DNA of 35,215 nt, taken from NCBI GenBank assembly GCA_903915225.1, contig CAIWSB010000027.1, positions 1 to 35,215 of the forward strand. The letters run 5' to 3'. The notes below the pieces were generated by a model, which saw nothing but the letters and a program-made list of their open reading frames with translations, was not told the DNA's origin and made no database searches. The stretch's first letter is position 1. Each line of letters opens with the position of its first letter. This DNA is from an uncultured Candidatus Woesearchaeota archaeon (GTDB lineage: Archaea > Nanobdellota > Nanobdellia > Woesearchaeales > B29-G15). Shown one piece after another: positions 25,757-34,548 of this stretch. The translations under genes were made by a program, and so were the position numbers.

Positions 25757-26800
25757 ATGGTGGTTGAAATGGATAAAAAGAATAATGGGGATTTGGAAGC
25801 GAAGCTTAAGTTTTCGTGGGGGAGGGTCTTTTCGAGGTGGGGGAAGAACTTGATGGATGATCTTGACCCTGCATATAAGGGCGCAAAAATAGGTTGGTAC
25901 ACAATTCATGGCATCCCGTCAATGATTCGGGAAAGCAGAGAATGGAAGCTGGAAACTGATTCAAAGGGATGGACAACCTTTGCAGGGATTGTCACGTTCG
26001 GAGCTTGTGCCACCGGCTATGTCCTCGGGACAATTGGGATGGTGCATGCCTATGGGGAGAAAGGGTTTGCATTGCTAGGATTGCCGATTGCTGCCCAGGG
26101 AGCGTCCTACGTCTATGAAGCATTTAGGCGGGCACATAAAAGCGAACTAAAGAATGTGGTCATAACAAAAGTGCAGAATAGCTTAGATAATAAGTGTGCG
26201 GGTGAATTCAATTTGAGCAACAAGGAGCTTTTGGAATCAGCTGCAGATGATCTCAGCCAATGGAGAGGTAGCACAATCTATGATTGGCATGAGTTATTTG
26301 GGACAAGTGAGGAGAAGGAAACATTTCACCAAATCTTGGGGAATAGGGGGATTAATGCCTTCAATGATATGTCATTCGCTGAGAAGATATTCCCAGAGAA
26401 GCGAGTAAAGGAAATGGCATATGAAATTGCTAAACATGATGCGAGACGTTTCGCTGAAAATATCTTTAACTGTGTCTACACGGACCATATTGTCGGGAAG
26501 GTATACGAAATGGCACCAAACGGGGTCGCAGGGGTGAAAAAGCGTGTATTTAAAAAGCTCATCGAAAACGACGATGATGAAAATACCTACGAAGTTATGA
26601 CACGAAGGTTTTCAACTGAGATTAAGGGGGGGCAGGCATTGCAGTTTATCCTGGAGAAGATAAAACAAGTGGTTGAGGCAAATAAAGGAACTGCAAATAT
26701 TGAGCTCCTAGGGCAGGTCACTGCGGTCTATGGAACAGAAGATGGAAAAGCTTCGCTAAGCCACTACAAGGTTGAGCCAAACAGCCTCTGGAAGAAGTAA
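25757..26800 (+). CDS. Hypothetical protein with hydrophobic segments, adjacent to the triplicated family
   Basis: About 347 aa from ATG 25757; hydrophobic stretches around GIVTFGACATGYVLGTIGMV and GFALLGLPIAAQGASYVYEAF. Confidence 0.75.
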   Translation: MVVEMDKKNNGDLEAKLKFSWGRVFSRWGKNLMDDLDPAYKGAKIGWYTIHGIPSMIRESREWKLETDSKGWTTFAGIVTFGACATGYVLGTIGMVHAYGEKGFALLGLPIAAQGASYVYEAFRRAHKSELKNVVITKVQNSLDNKCAGEFNLSNKELLESAADDLSQWRGSTIYDWHELFGTSEEKETFHQILGNRGINAFNDMSFAEKIFPEKRVKEMAYEIAKHDARRFAENIFNCVYTDHIVGKVYEMAPNGVAGVKKRVFKKLIENDDDENTYEVMTRRFSTEIKGGQALQFILEKIKQVVEANKGTANIELLGQVTAVYGTEDGKASLSHYKVEPNSLWKK

Positions 26801-26808
26801 AATATTCA

Positions 26809-26839
26809 TTTGGCTCTCTTCTTACAAAAGAGAGCCAAA
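26809..26839. terminator. Strong inverted repeat after the 25757-26800 CDS
   Basis: TTTGGCTCTCTT - CTTACAA - AAGAGAGCCAAA, 12-bp perfect stem with 7-nt loop. Confidence 0.5.
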
Positions 26840-27084
26840 AAGCATCATTTATGGGATAGGACTCTTAAGAATAGCTCTATTTACGGTTTATAGGACTTTT
26901 GTAAGTCTACGGAATTTAAATACTTATCTACTTCTTTGTGCCTCAAAATTGGGTAAACATGGTTTAAAATCAAGAAAATCAGATAATTTTCATTTGTCGT
27001 CGGAAAACCTGTCTACTTCTAAGTGGTTAAAACCAAAACGTTTAAGAATCCCCCGCCATATAGGTAGAATATAACCAAAAAAAC

Positions 27085-28050
27085 ATGGGGGTGGAATCGG
27101 ACATGGGGGGAGGATCAACAGATTATAGACCTAGTTCGTATGATTTTAGCAACGCGCCCAGCGTGAGTAGAAGGAGCGCAGCCTCATACGCAGCAGAAGA
27201 CAACAGGGTGTACAGCAGCAATACATCTAAGGGGATAAAACCGCCAGTTGGGAAAGACATTTCAACAAATAGCAACTTGGCTCTTATCCTGGTTGTGGAT
27301 GTAACGGGCTCAATGAAAGAAAGGCCTAAAGAACTCTTCAAGAAGTTCCCAACTCTATTGGCTGAGTCTAATACCGCAATCCAAGGATTGAAGCTAAAGG
27401 ATGTTCAAAGCGGACAGTCAACTGTCGAAGATAAACTTGAGATTGCAGTTGTTGCAATAGGGGATGCAACAATTGACAGATTTCCACTGCAGGTTGTGGA
27501 TTTCTCAAAAGGCACTGACCTTGTGGAAAAGATAGATAAAATATTACCTGAAGGGGGTGGGGGCCCTGGAACCAAGGAGAGCTACGAACTGGGGGCATAC
27601 TATGTGCTCAACCACTGCCATACACCAAACATGCCTGAAGGGACAAAACCTCTTGTCATCTTTATTGGTGATGAAAGGTACTACAACGAGGTTAACCCAG
27701 CCCAGGTTAAGGCCCTGATCGGTGACGATCTCACCGGGCCATTGGATTCAGCCCAGGTATTCAAGGACCTAAAAGAGAAGTTTGATGTCAGGGTCCTGAG
27801 ACCTGAGGAGTCGTATTCTCAACTGGAATACAAAAGAATCAGAGAGCAATGGGAGGGTGTCTTAGGGCAGAGTGTGCTCAAGATGGATGACGCCTCAAGG
27901 TTTGTTGACACAGTGGTTGCATGCTGCGGGGATTATGCCGACAACCTTGACGAGGCAATAAACCTGCTTAAGAGAAGGCAAACACCAGAGCAAGTGAAGA
28001 GCGTTCTGGCAACACTGCATCCCAAGCAGGCAAAGAAAGAGGGGGAGTGA
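27085..28050 (+). CDS. von Willebrand factor A (vWA) domain protein
   Basis: LALILVVDVTGSMKERPKELFKKFP (MIDAS DxTGSM-type), EGGGGPGTKESYELGAYYVL, LVIFIGDERYY. Confidence 0.88.
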   Translation: MGVESDMGGGSTDYRPSSYDFSNAPSVSRRSAASYAAEDNRVYSSNTSKGIKPPVGKDISTNSNLALILVVDVTGSMKERPKELFKKFPTLLAESNTAIQGLKLKDVQSGQSTVEDKLEIAVVAIGDATIDRFPLQVVDFSKGTDLVEKIDKILPEGGGGPGTKESYELGAYYVLNHCHTPNMPEGTKPLVIFIGDERYYNEVNPAQVKALIGDDLTGPLDSAQVFKDLKEKFDVRVLRPEESYSQLEYKRIREQWEGVLGQSVLKMDDASRFVDTVVACCGDYADNLDEAINLLKRRQTPEQVKSVLATLHPKQAKKEGE

Positions 28051-29021
28051 ATGAGATGGGATTGATCCTCACTGTGCCGCCACTCGCCAAGTTTGGTGAG
28101 ATAGCAAAGCACAAGGCAGTGGAGGCAGTGAGGGTCAACACCACCCATAAACTCGATCTAAACCTTGAGGATGTACTTTCTCAAATTCGCCAGGAAGCTG
28201 GTGCCAAAGAGGTTTGGGTGGACTTGAAATGCAGGCAGCTAAGGATAACTGATTACGTAGTCAAATTCAAACCAGACTGCGAAGAACACTACATTGAATT
28301 AAGCCACAACATAAAGTTGGAGACACCAACAGAGGCTTGGATTGACAACGGGAACTACAGATGTATGGTTTCCGAGGTCAAGAACGGCAACGTTCTTGTG
28401 ATTCGCGGCTCTGTTGAGAAAGGAACGGGGCTGCCGCTGCCAAACCCCCAGCAAGTTGGAATACGGCCGGGGATGTCAGTTAACATACTAGATCCATCAC
28501 TCAAAATTGAAGGGTATCTCACCCCAAAAGATAAGGAGTACATAGCAGCTGCAAAGAAACTTGGGATTCACAATTATATGCTCTCTTTTGTTGAGCAGGA
28601 GAGCGATCTTGAGGAGCTCCTTTCACTGGATGACAAGGCCCGGATTGTTGCTAAAATCGAATCCCAAGAGGGCCTCGACTTTGTCAAGACAGCCTATGGT
28701 AAGTACCGTGGTGCAGTTCACCTTATGGCTGCCCGTGGCGACCTATACCTGCAGCTCGCGCGGCCAGATCTTATTATTGATGCCTGCGGGGATATCCTCA
28801 TAGCAGACCCTGAAGCGATATTTGCTTCAAGGATGTACGAGTCCCTGCAGCACATGGATAAGGCGCCGGTTTGCTCTGAGCTGTTTGATGTCTATGCTGC
28901 GCTGGCAATGGGCTATAAGAGGTTCATGATTGGTGATGAGGTGAGCAGGAGTGCTGCCTCAACTGTGGCTGCAATAAAGCTTTTCGAGATGACAACCCAA
29001 AAATATGAGGCGTTGAAATGA
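28047..29021 (+). CDS. Divergent pyruvate-kinase-fold enzyme without the C-terminal domain
   Basis: VRVNTTH (cf. MRxNFSHG), WVDLKCRQLRI (cf. LDTKGPEIR), GYLTPKDKEYIAAAKKLGIHNYMLSFVE, RIVAKIESQEGLDF, LMAARGDLYLQL. Confidence 0.85.
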   Translation: MNEMGLILTVPPLAKFGEIAKHKAVEAVRVNTTHKLDLNLEDVLSQIRQEAGAKEVWVDLKCRQLRITDYVVKFKPDCEEHYIELSHNIKLETPTEAWIDNGNYRCMVSEVKNGNVLVIRGSVEKGTGLPLPNPQQVGIRPGMSVNILDPSLKIEGYLTPKDKEYIAAAKKLGIHNYMLSFVEQESDLEELLSLDDKARIVAKIESQEGLDFVKTAYGKYRGAVHLMAARGDLYLQLARPDLIIDACGDILIADPEAIFASRMYESLQHMDKAPVCSELFDVYAALAMGYKRFMIGDEVSRSAASTVAAIKLFEMTTQKYEALK

Positions 29022-29569
29022 TGAGGAAACTCAATTTCATAACAGGGAACAAATCAAAGTTTATGGAAGCGAAGCTTATACTTGGGAACCGCGCAAAACT
29101 AATACAAAAAGATATTCAAATTATCGAACCTAGATCCACCAAGCAGGAAGAGGTTGTCCTGGAAAAGGCTAGGCAGGCCTTCCAGCAGCTTAAGGCCCCT
29201 GTGCTGGTTGATGATACGGGCATTTACTTCGAAGCTTACAAGGACTTTCCCGGCACAGCCACAAAGCTAGTTTTCCAGGCAATTGGCTTTAAAGGAATTG
29301 CGCGATTATTACGCGGTTCAAAGCGCGGGGCTTATTTCAAGACTCTGCTGTGCTACAAGGATAGCACAACAACAAAAATATTTGAAGGGGTATGGCGCGG
29401 CCGAATCACAAACAAACTCAGCAGGGAGTTCAACCCAGATTGGGAGTACAATAGCATATTCATCCCAGAGGGTTTTTCAGAGCCGCTTGCAGAAATTCCG
29501 CTGGAAGTCAGGGTAAAGCAATCGCACAGGAAAAATGCACTTGACAAGCTCGTGAGGTTTTTGAAATGA
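29018..29569 (+). CDS. Ham1/RdgB-family (ITPase-like) nucleoside triphosphate pyrophosphatase
   Basis: LNFITGNKSKFMEAK, VLVDDTGIYFEAYKDFPGT, GVWRGRIT...WEYNSIFIPEGFSEPLAEIP, SHRKNALDKLVRFL. Confidence 0.88.
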   Translation: MMRKLNFITGNKSKFMEAKLILGNRAKLIQKDIQIIEPRSTKQEEVVLEKARQAFQQLKAPVLVDDTGIYFEAYKDFPGTATKLVFQAIGFKGIARLLRGSKRGAYFKTLLCYKDSTTTKIFEGVWRGRITNKLSREFNPDWEYNSIFIPEGFSEPLAEIPLEVRVKQSHRKNALDKLVRFLK

Positions 29570-30198
29570 TGAAATCCATTGAATGCAACTCAATCGGGGA
29601 AGCCTGGACAGAGTCATGCAAATGCATCTCCAGCCAAGGCTTACCGATGAAAGATGGGGAACAAATGCTCAAGGAGCTGCTTCATTTCGCTGTCACAATA
29701 AAAAACCCAAGTGAGAATGATGAGATTGTCAAGAGATTTGGGGATAAAGCCATGGTTGATTGGATGCTGGCCAACTTCCTGGAGCAGAAAAGGGTTCCCG
29801 AGCTAAAGAACGCCCTGAGCTATGGTACGAGGCTTTTCAATTTAAACGGTAAGAATCAGATTGAATGGGTTATAAAGCGCATTAAGGACAAGCCGGAGTG
29901 CAAATCCGCCACTATTAGCTTAATATTGCCAGATGATGACGGCTACGTGCCATGCGTGAGCATGCTTGATTTCAAGATAAGGGCAAGCAAACTCGTGCTC
30001 ACAGTCTTCTGCCGGTCAATTGATTTCGGCAACAAGGTCTACGCAAACATGATTGCACTACACCGAATTCAGGAATTGGTAGCAAAAGCCCTCGCTGTCA
30101 AAAGCGGGGAAATAGTTATGTGCGTTGTCTCAGCTCACATTTACGATAAAGATTATGGCGGAATTCAGGGAGTATTGGAGGCGCTCAAGAATGGATGA
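29566..30198 (+). CDS. Thymidylate-synthase-family protein (short, archaeal-like)
   Basis: EAWTESCKCISSQGLP, YGTRLF..NQIEWVIKRIKDKPECKSATISL, YVPCVSMLDFKIRASKLVLTVFCRSIDFGNKVYANMIALHRIQELVAKAL...SAHIYDKDY align by eye with TS motifs (Cys, RSxD, Asn, HxY). Confidence 0.78.
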   Translation: MMKSIECNSIGEAWTESCKCISSQGLPMKDGEQMLKELLHFAVTIKNPSENDEIVKRFGDKAMVDWMLANFLEQKRVPELKNALSYGTRLFNLNGKNQIEWVIKRIKDKPECKSATISLILPDDDGYVPCVSMLDFKIRASKLVLTVFCRSIDFGNKVYANMIALHRIQELVAKALAVKSGEIVMCVVSAHIYDKDYGGIQGVLEALKNG

Positions 30199-31027
30199 TG
30201 AGCAAATAATAAACATAAAGAGAAGGGTTTGGAAAGCCCAGAGGAATTACAGTGAGAACATCAAAGCAATTGAAGCGATTTTAGAAAATGAGAGGGGTTT
30301 TGTTTCCAGAGTTAATGCCAAAGACAATGTTGTTGCCCTTTGTTCAGGGGGTTTGGATTCCACAGTAATGGTTGCCTATGCAATTGAAACCCTGGGCGCA
30401 ACAGTCCACCCACTATTCATACGCCGTGGAGCCAGGGCAGAGAAATTAGAAGAGGCTGCCTTTGACTTCTTTATGGATTTCTTCAAACATAAATATGGAG
30501 ATAAGTTAGGCTATGTGCAAAAGATGGATTTGACTATACCACCAAAAGAATTCAAGGGGGATTTCAAAAGAGAAATGGTGAACACTGTGGGGCACCCTAT
30601 GAGGAACTCCACCATGCAGAACATGGCAGTTAACTATGCCATGGCCCTGGAAGGCAGGTACGGGATTGAAGTGAGGACAATCCTCTCCGGCTCTGTTTTT
30701 GATGATAACACCGAACCAGAGATGGGGTTGCTAAGCCTGCGCGCCCAAACCCTCAACACCTGCATCCAAACTGGGGACTGGAGTTGGCAAATCACTTCCC
30801 CTTTCACCGACCCGGGAATATTTACAAATCAAAATGGGCTTAAGGCAATGTCAAAAGCTGACTTGATAAGGTACGCAAAGGAAACTGGAATCCCGCTTGA
30901 GAAGACAAGGACATGCTTTAGTTCAGATGAAGAGGCAGACGGTAGCTGCCTGGCCTGCGTGAAGCGCATAAAGGCCTTCGAGGAGGTAAGGATTAAGGAT
31001 CCAATAAAATACAGGGGAGGAAAATGA
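30191..31027 (+). CDS. QueC-like PP-loop ATPase
   Basis: VVALCSGGLDSTVMVAYAIETLGATVHPLFIRRG; SKADLIRYAKETGIPLEKTRTCFSSDEEADGSCLACVKRIKAF; start at ATG 30191 overlaps the TS-like stop. Confidence 0.85.
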   Translation: MDDEQIINIKRRVWKAQRNYSENIKAIEAILENERGFVSRVNAKDNVVALCSGGLDSTVMVAYAIETLGATVHPLFIRRGARAEKLEEAAFDFFMDFFKHKYGDKLGYVQKMDLTIPPKEFKGDFKREMVNTVGHPMRNSTMQNMAVNYAMALEGRYGIEVRTILSGSVFDDNTEPEMGLLSLRAQTLNTCIQTGDWSWQITSPFTDPGIFTNQNGLKAMSKADLIRYAKETGIPLEKTRTCFSSDEEADGSCLACVKRIKAFEEVRIKDPIKYRGGK

Positions 31028-31869
31028 AAAAAGTAGTTGTTGGGGATGAATTATTTTTCAAGGATGATTTGAAGATCAACGATTATGAAGTGGCTGCGCC
31101 GCTCAATGTGCCTACGCCATTGCCTATTCTATCCCTGGATGAATTAGTTATACTGTACAACGGCCAGGTCATAGTGCCCCGCACGGGTGGAGCCTTAGGA
31201 GAGATAAAGATTTACACAGAAAAATTCGGATTAGAAGCATACGGAACCCCAAAACAGCATGAGGATGCATATGTCTCAGGCAATGAAAAACAGGTTGGTG
31301 AGGAAAAGGCAAAATTCCTCAAGAGGGCAATTGGGCGCACGAGTGGTTCTGGTTTCGACACTTCACTGCTGGGCGAGGCAATTAGGTCTCTGCTGAAAGA
31401 AATGCTTGACAAGTCCTATGCCGTTCCCACTACAAGAGCGCCAGTGCCAGGCAAGGGGCTTATTCCTAGACTTGATGACAATTCAGTCCTAAACACTCTA
31501 GAAGGTGTTGAAAGGCTCCTAGTGCTGGATTCAAAGGTCTATGAACTCAAAACATTGCCAGAGTTTATCTCGAAATTTGAGCGCTCTTTTGAGCCCGCGT
31601 TTTACAAAAGGGCAATGGATGCTGCAATAACCTCAACACCTGAGCAGATGTACACCCTTTTCACTGCCAATGATAAAAAGGTTGTCAAAGAAGTGCTTCC
31701 AATGGTTAGGAACAAGATATGGCACAGCAACCGCAGCTTTAAGCTGTTTATGGATGGTGTTTACTGGGTGCCTGAGTATAAGTGCCAATTGGAGGAACTC
31801 TCTGTTTCCTACCAGAAGGCCATGGAGAGGCGCCTTAAGGAGGATGCTTTTGCAGGTGATGCCAAATGA
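31024..31869 (+). CDS. Uncharacterised operon protein A
   Basis: 281-aa ORF with ATGA overlaps on both sides; no recognised motif. Confidence 0.8.
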   Translation: MKKVVVGDELFFKDDLKINDYEVAAPLNVPTPLPILSLDELVILYNGQVIVPRTGGALGEIKIYTEKFGLEAYGTPKQHEDAYVSGNEKQVGEEKAKFLKRAIGRTSGSGFDTSLLGEAIRSLLKEMLDKSYAVPTTRAPVPGKGLIPRLDDNSVLNTLEGVERLLVLDSKVYELKTLPEFISKFERSFEPAFYKRAMDAAITSTPEQMYTLFTANDKKVVKEVLPMVRNKIWHSNRSFKLFMDGVYWVPEYKCQLEELSVSYQKAMERRLKEDAFAGDAK

Positions 31870-32699
31870 GTCAAAGCCTTGTTGAGAGGGTCGGGGCGCT
31901 AATAAAGAACATGCCGTTTAAGCATAGCACTGAATACAAGGTTCAATTCAATCTTCAGGAAAACACAGTCTTCCAGAAGCTCATATCAGTTGACGTTATT
32001 GAGAAGGGCGTGAGGATTAAACCAGAACAGTACTTCAGAGGCTTAATCTTCCTTACATATTTCACCGATGTCATTGAAAATGATCACCAGGTGTGTGATA
32101 ACCTGGTGGCAATCTCAAAGAACCTCAGGGAGGAGGAGAAGAAGCGGAACCTCAACAGTTCAGCCTCTTACCTCGAGATGGATTTTGTAATGCTGGAGAC
32201 CGGGCTAGGTATCCATGATCATGGTGACGGGCATTACATCAAAGAAAAGACCGCAATTAAAGCAAGATATGCTGCGTGCGCAGGTGAAATCAGCTTGGAC
32301 CGACAAGTGGATCCATATTACGTTGCCATTGGAAAGATGGTTTATGATATGGTTAGCGACCAGCACAAGTCATTCCTGGAAAAAGTTTGTAGCAGGAGCG
32401 AGTTGGGCGCACTGATTTTTGTTGACTCAATATTGGGTGTGTTGAAAAATGCAGATGAGAAGGGTGTGATTGAGGAGCATCTCAGTCGCTGTGAATACCT
32501 TGGGGCGTCAATAGCCGCAGCTGAAGCACTTGGGAAGGGTGCAAATATTGATGATGCCGAGGGGTTATTCCAGCAGGCCTTGTATGGCAATAAAGACCCT
32601 ACAAAAACTATAATCGACAGCTCAAAGGAATTAATGATGAACAGCCCGAAGGACAAAATCAAGGAACTCCTTATAACTGGTGGGGGTGATGCAATATGA
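31866..32699 (+). CDS. Uncharacterised operon protein B
   Basis: 277-aa ORF with ATGA overlaps on both sides; contains GIHDHGDGHY; no recognised family. Confidence 0.8.
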   Translation: MSQSLVERVGALIKNMPFKHSTEYKVQFNLQENTVFQKLISVDVIEKGVRIKPEQYFRGLIFLTYFTDVIENDHQVCDNLVAISKNLREEEKKRNLNSSASYLEMDFVMLETGLGIHDHGDGHYIKEKTAIKARYAACAGEISLDRQVDPYYVAIGKMVYDMVSDQHKSFLEKVCSRSELGALIFVDSILGVLKNADEKGVIEEHLSRCEYLGASIAAAEALGKGANIDDAEGLFQQALYGNKDPTKTIIDSSKELMMNSPKDKIKELLITGGGDAI

Positions 32700-34543
32700 G
32701 CGCAGCTGACGGAAGGAAACACACGCTCGAGCGATTGGCAGACGGGCTCGGGACAAAGTTCAACCCAGACAAGCTCCACACTGCAATGCTGCTCTCATTT
32801 GGTGAGGCTGCGTTTGGCGCAATGCGCCGTGTTGTTACGCCGTCACCGCTATACAGAATCACCTATGATGAGGAGAACAACAAAGTTAGCCTTGATGAGA
32901 ACAATGGGCTCTCACTTCCTCACAAGGATGGCTCTTTGGATATTACAGTTGAGGAGGAGATATTCTGCTGTAACATAAGGGACATACCTTTGCTCCTGGT
33001 TGGAGAGACCGGAGTTGGAAAAACATTTGCTGCTACTAAATACCTTTCCACTATTTTCACTAAGGAGCAATTTTTTTCCTACAGGCTCAGTGCAAACGCA
33101 TTTGTCAACAACCTATTCACCCACTTCCAGGAAGGCAAGATGCAGAACGGCATGCCGGTAATCACAGCCAAACTGGATAAGATTGCCACAACTGCCGGCG
33201 GTATTCTTGATGAGATTAACAGGGGAGATTCCAACGAGACGCTCCAGATGCTTGACAACGAGATGCACCTTGGTGGAGTGATTTACAAGCTGGGTATACC
33301 TATCCCCGAATTTAAAGGTGACGGAAAGGCTTACAAATTCATGCCAACCAGCAGCCATTTGAAGAAGATGCTCCTGGTGTGCGCATCAAACCCTTCAAGT
33401 GGTGAGGATGCAAAGTTCACACAGACAATGCAGCTGGATGCAGCTGTTGACAACAGGCTGCTAAGGTCAGAGGTTGGGAACGCTGCCCCGAGCGCAGGCT
33501 CCACAATCTGGCTTGGTGATGGTTGCCCAAACCTGCACAACACATTCATGGAGACATTCAAGCAAAGGGTTGTGAAACACACTGGTGTTGACGCAGCAAC
33601 CCTTGATAACTTGACAGAAGATTGGCTCTCTGTTTATTCATGGATAACAGAAGCTGGTAAGACAGACAAGCCAATTCTCTATTCAGCTATGGAGCTGTCC
33701 GATCTCATGATAGCAACATTCAGCATGGACCCAAGGGAATATTATGATTATGAGAGGCTTGTGATCCAAGAGTGGGATGCAATCCTGAACAAGGGCGTGG
33801 AAGTAAGCGAAGGGCTTCAGGAAACAGAGAGGGTTAAACAGCTAAACAATGTCATAGGCACGTTCCGTGTGCCAATAATATTCAGGGATATCGTTCAGAT
33901 AAAGAAGATCGCAGACGTGCTGGCAACACTCAAGAACGTTACAGATGCTCTTAGGAGTAAAAATCCCACTGAAACGTACAACAAGACAAAGCGCTATGTC
34001 ACAGTGAGGGAGGTTGCAGGTGCAATAACCCTCATGGCCAGGAACAAGCAGTCGAAGGATGCTGAGTCACCATTGGGTGCAATCAACGAAGTGCTCACAC
34101 AGTATGTGAACCTTGTAGAGGATTACATGCACACCACAGATGCCCTCAACACCTCATTCAGTCTGCTCGATCCGATGCAGGGGATTAAGAACGTTGCGAT
34201 ATATAAATCACTTAAGGACACACTTAATGAGGGCGGCGGTATCGATTACCTGATCCACAAGATTGCTGAACAGGCTGAGGTACTAACCAAGAAGATAACA
34301 GTCTCAGAAGATATAAGGAACCTGCTAATTGTGAGGAGTGCTGGTGACCTTATGACACTCTGCGGCTTCCTCAACCAGTACAGGGACGAGCTAAACCCAT
34401 TGCTGTCAGGCCACACTAAGGATGCAAAGATACCAACAGTTATTGAAGAGCTTGGGAAATTCTATTACAGCAAGCTGAATGAGACAGCGCTGACAATGCC
34501 AGAGATATACCAGCACAGGATCCAACGCACACTTGGGATCTGA
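32696..34543 (+). CDS. MoxR-like AAA+ ATPase with long C-terminal extension
   Basis: LLLVGETGVGKTFAATKYL (Walker A), AGGILDEINRGDSNETLQMLDNEMHLGG (Walker B), LLVCASNPS...FTQTMQLDAAVDNRLLRS. Confidence 0.9.
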   Translation: MSAADGRKHTLERLADGLGTKFNPDKLHTAMLLSFGEAAFGAMRRVVTPSPLYRITYDEENNKVSLDENNGLSLPHKDGSLDITVEEEIFCCNIRDIPLLLVGETGVGKTFAATKYLSTIFTKEQFFSYRLSANAFVNNLFTHFQEGKMQNGMPVITAKLDKIATTAGGILDEINRGDSNETLQMLDNEMHLGGVIYKLGIPIPEFKGDGKAYKFMPTSSHLKKMLLVCASNPSSGEDAKFTQTMQLDAAVDNRLLRSEVGNAAPSAGSTIWLGDGCPNLHNTFMETFKQRVVKHTGVDAATLDNLTEDWLSVYSWITEAGKTDKPILYSAMELSDLMIATFSMDPREYYDYERLVIQEWDAILNKGVEVSEGLQETERVKQLNNVIGTFRVPIIFRDIVQIKKIADVLATLKNVTDALRSKNPTETYNKTKRYVTVREVAGAITLMARNKQSKDAESPLGAINEVLTQYVNLVEDYMHTTDALNTSFSLLDPMQGIKNVAIYKSLKDTLNEGGGIDYLIHKIAEQAEVLTKKITVSEDIRNLLIVRSAGDLMTLCGFLNQYRDELNPLLSGHTKDAKIPTVIEELGKFYYSKLNETALTMPEIYQHRIQRTLGI

Positions 34544-34548
34544 GGCAT

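Noticed and set aside
26772-27074. 100-aa plus-strand ORF between the two right-hand operons
   Set aside because: Overlaps the end of the preceding CDS, crosses the strong hairpin and lies in an AT-rich promoter region; low-complexity translation without a motif.
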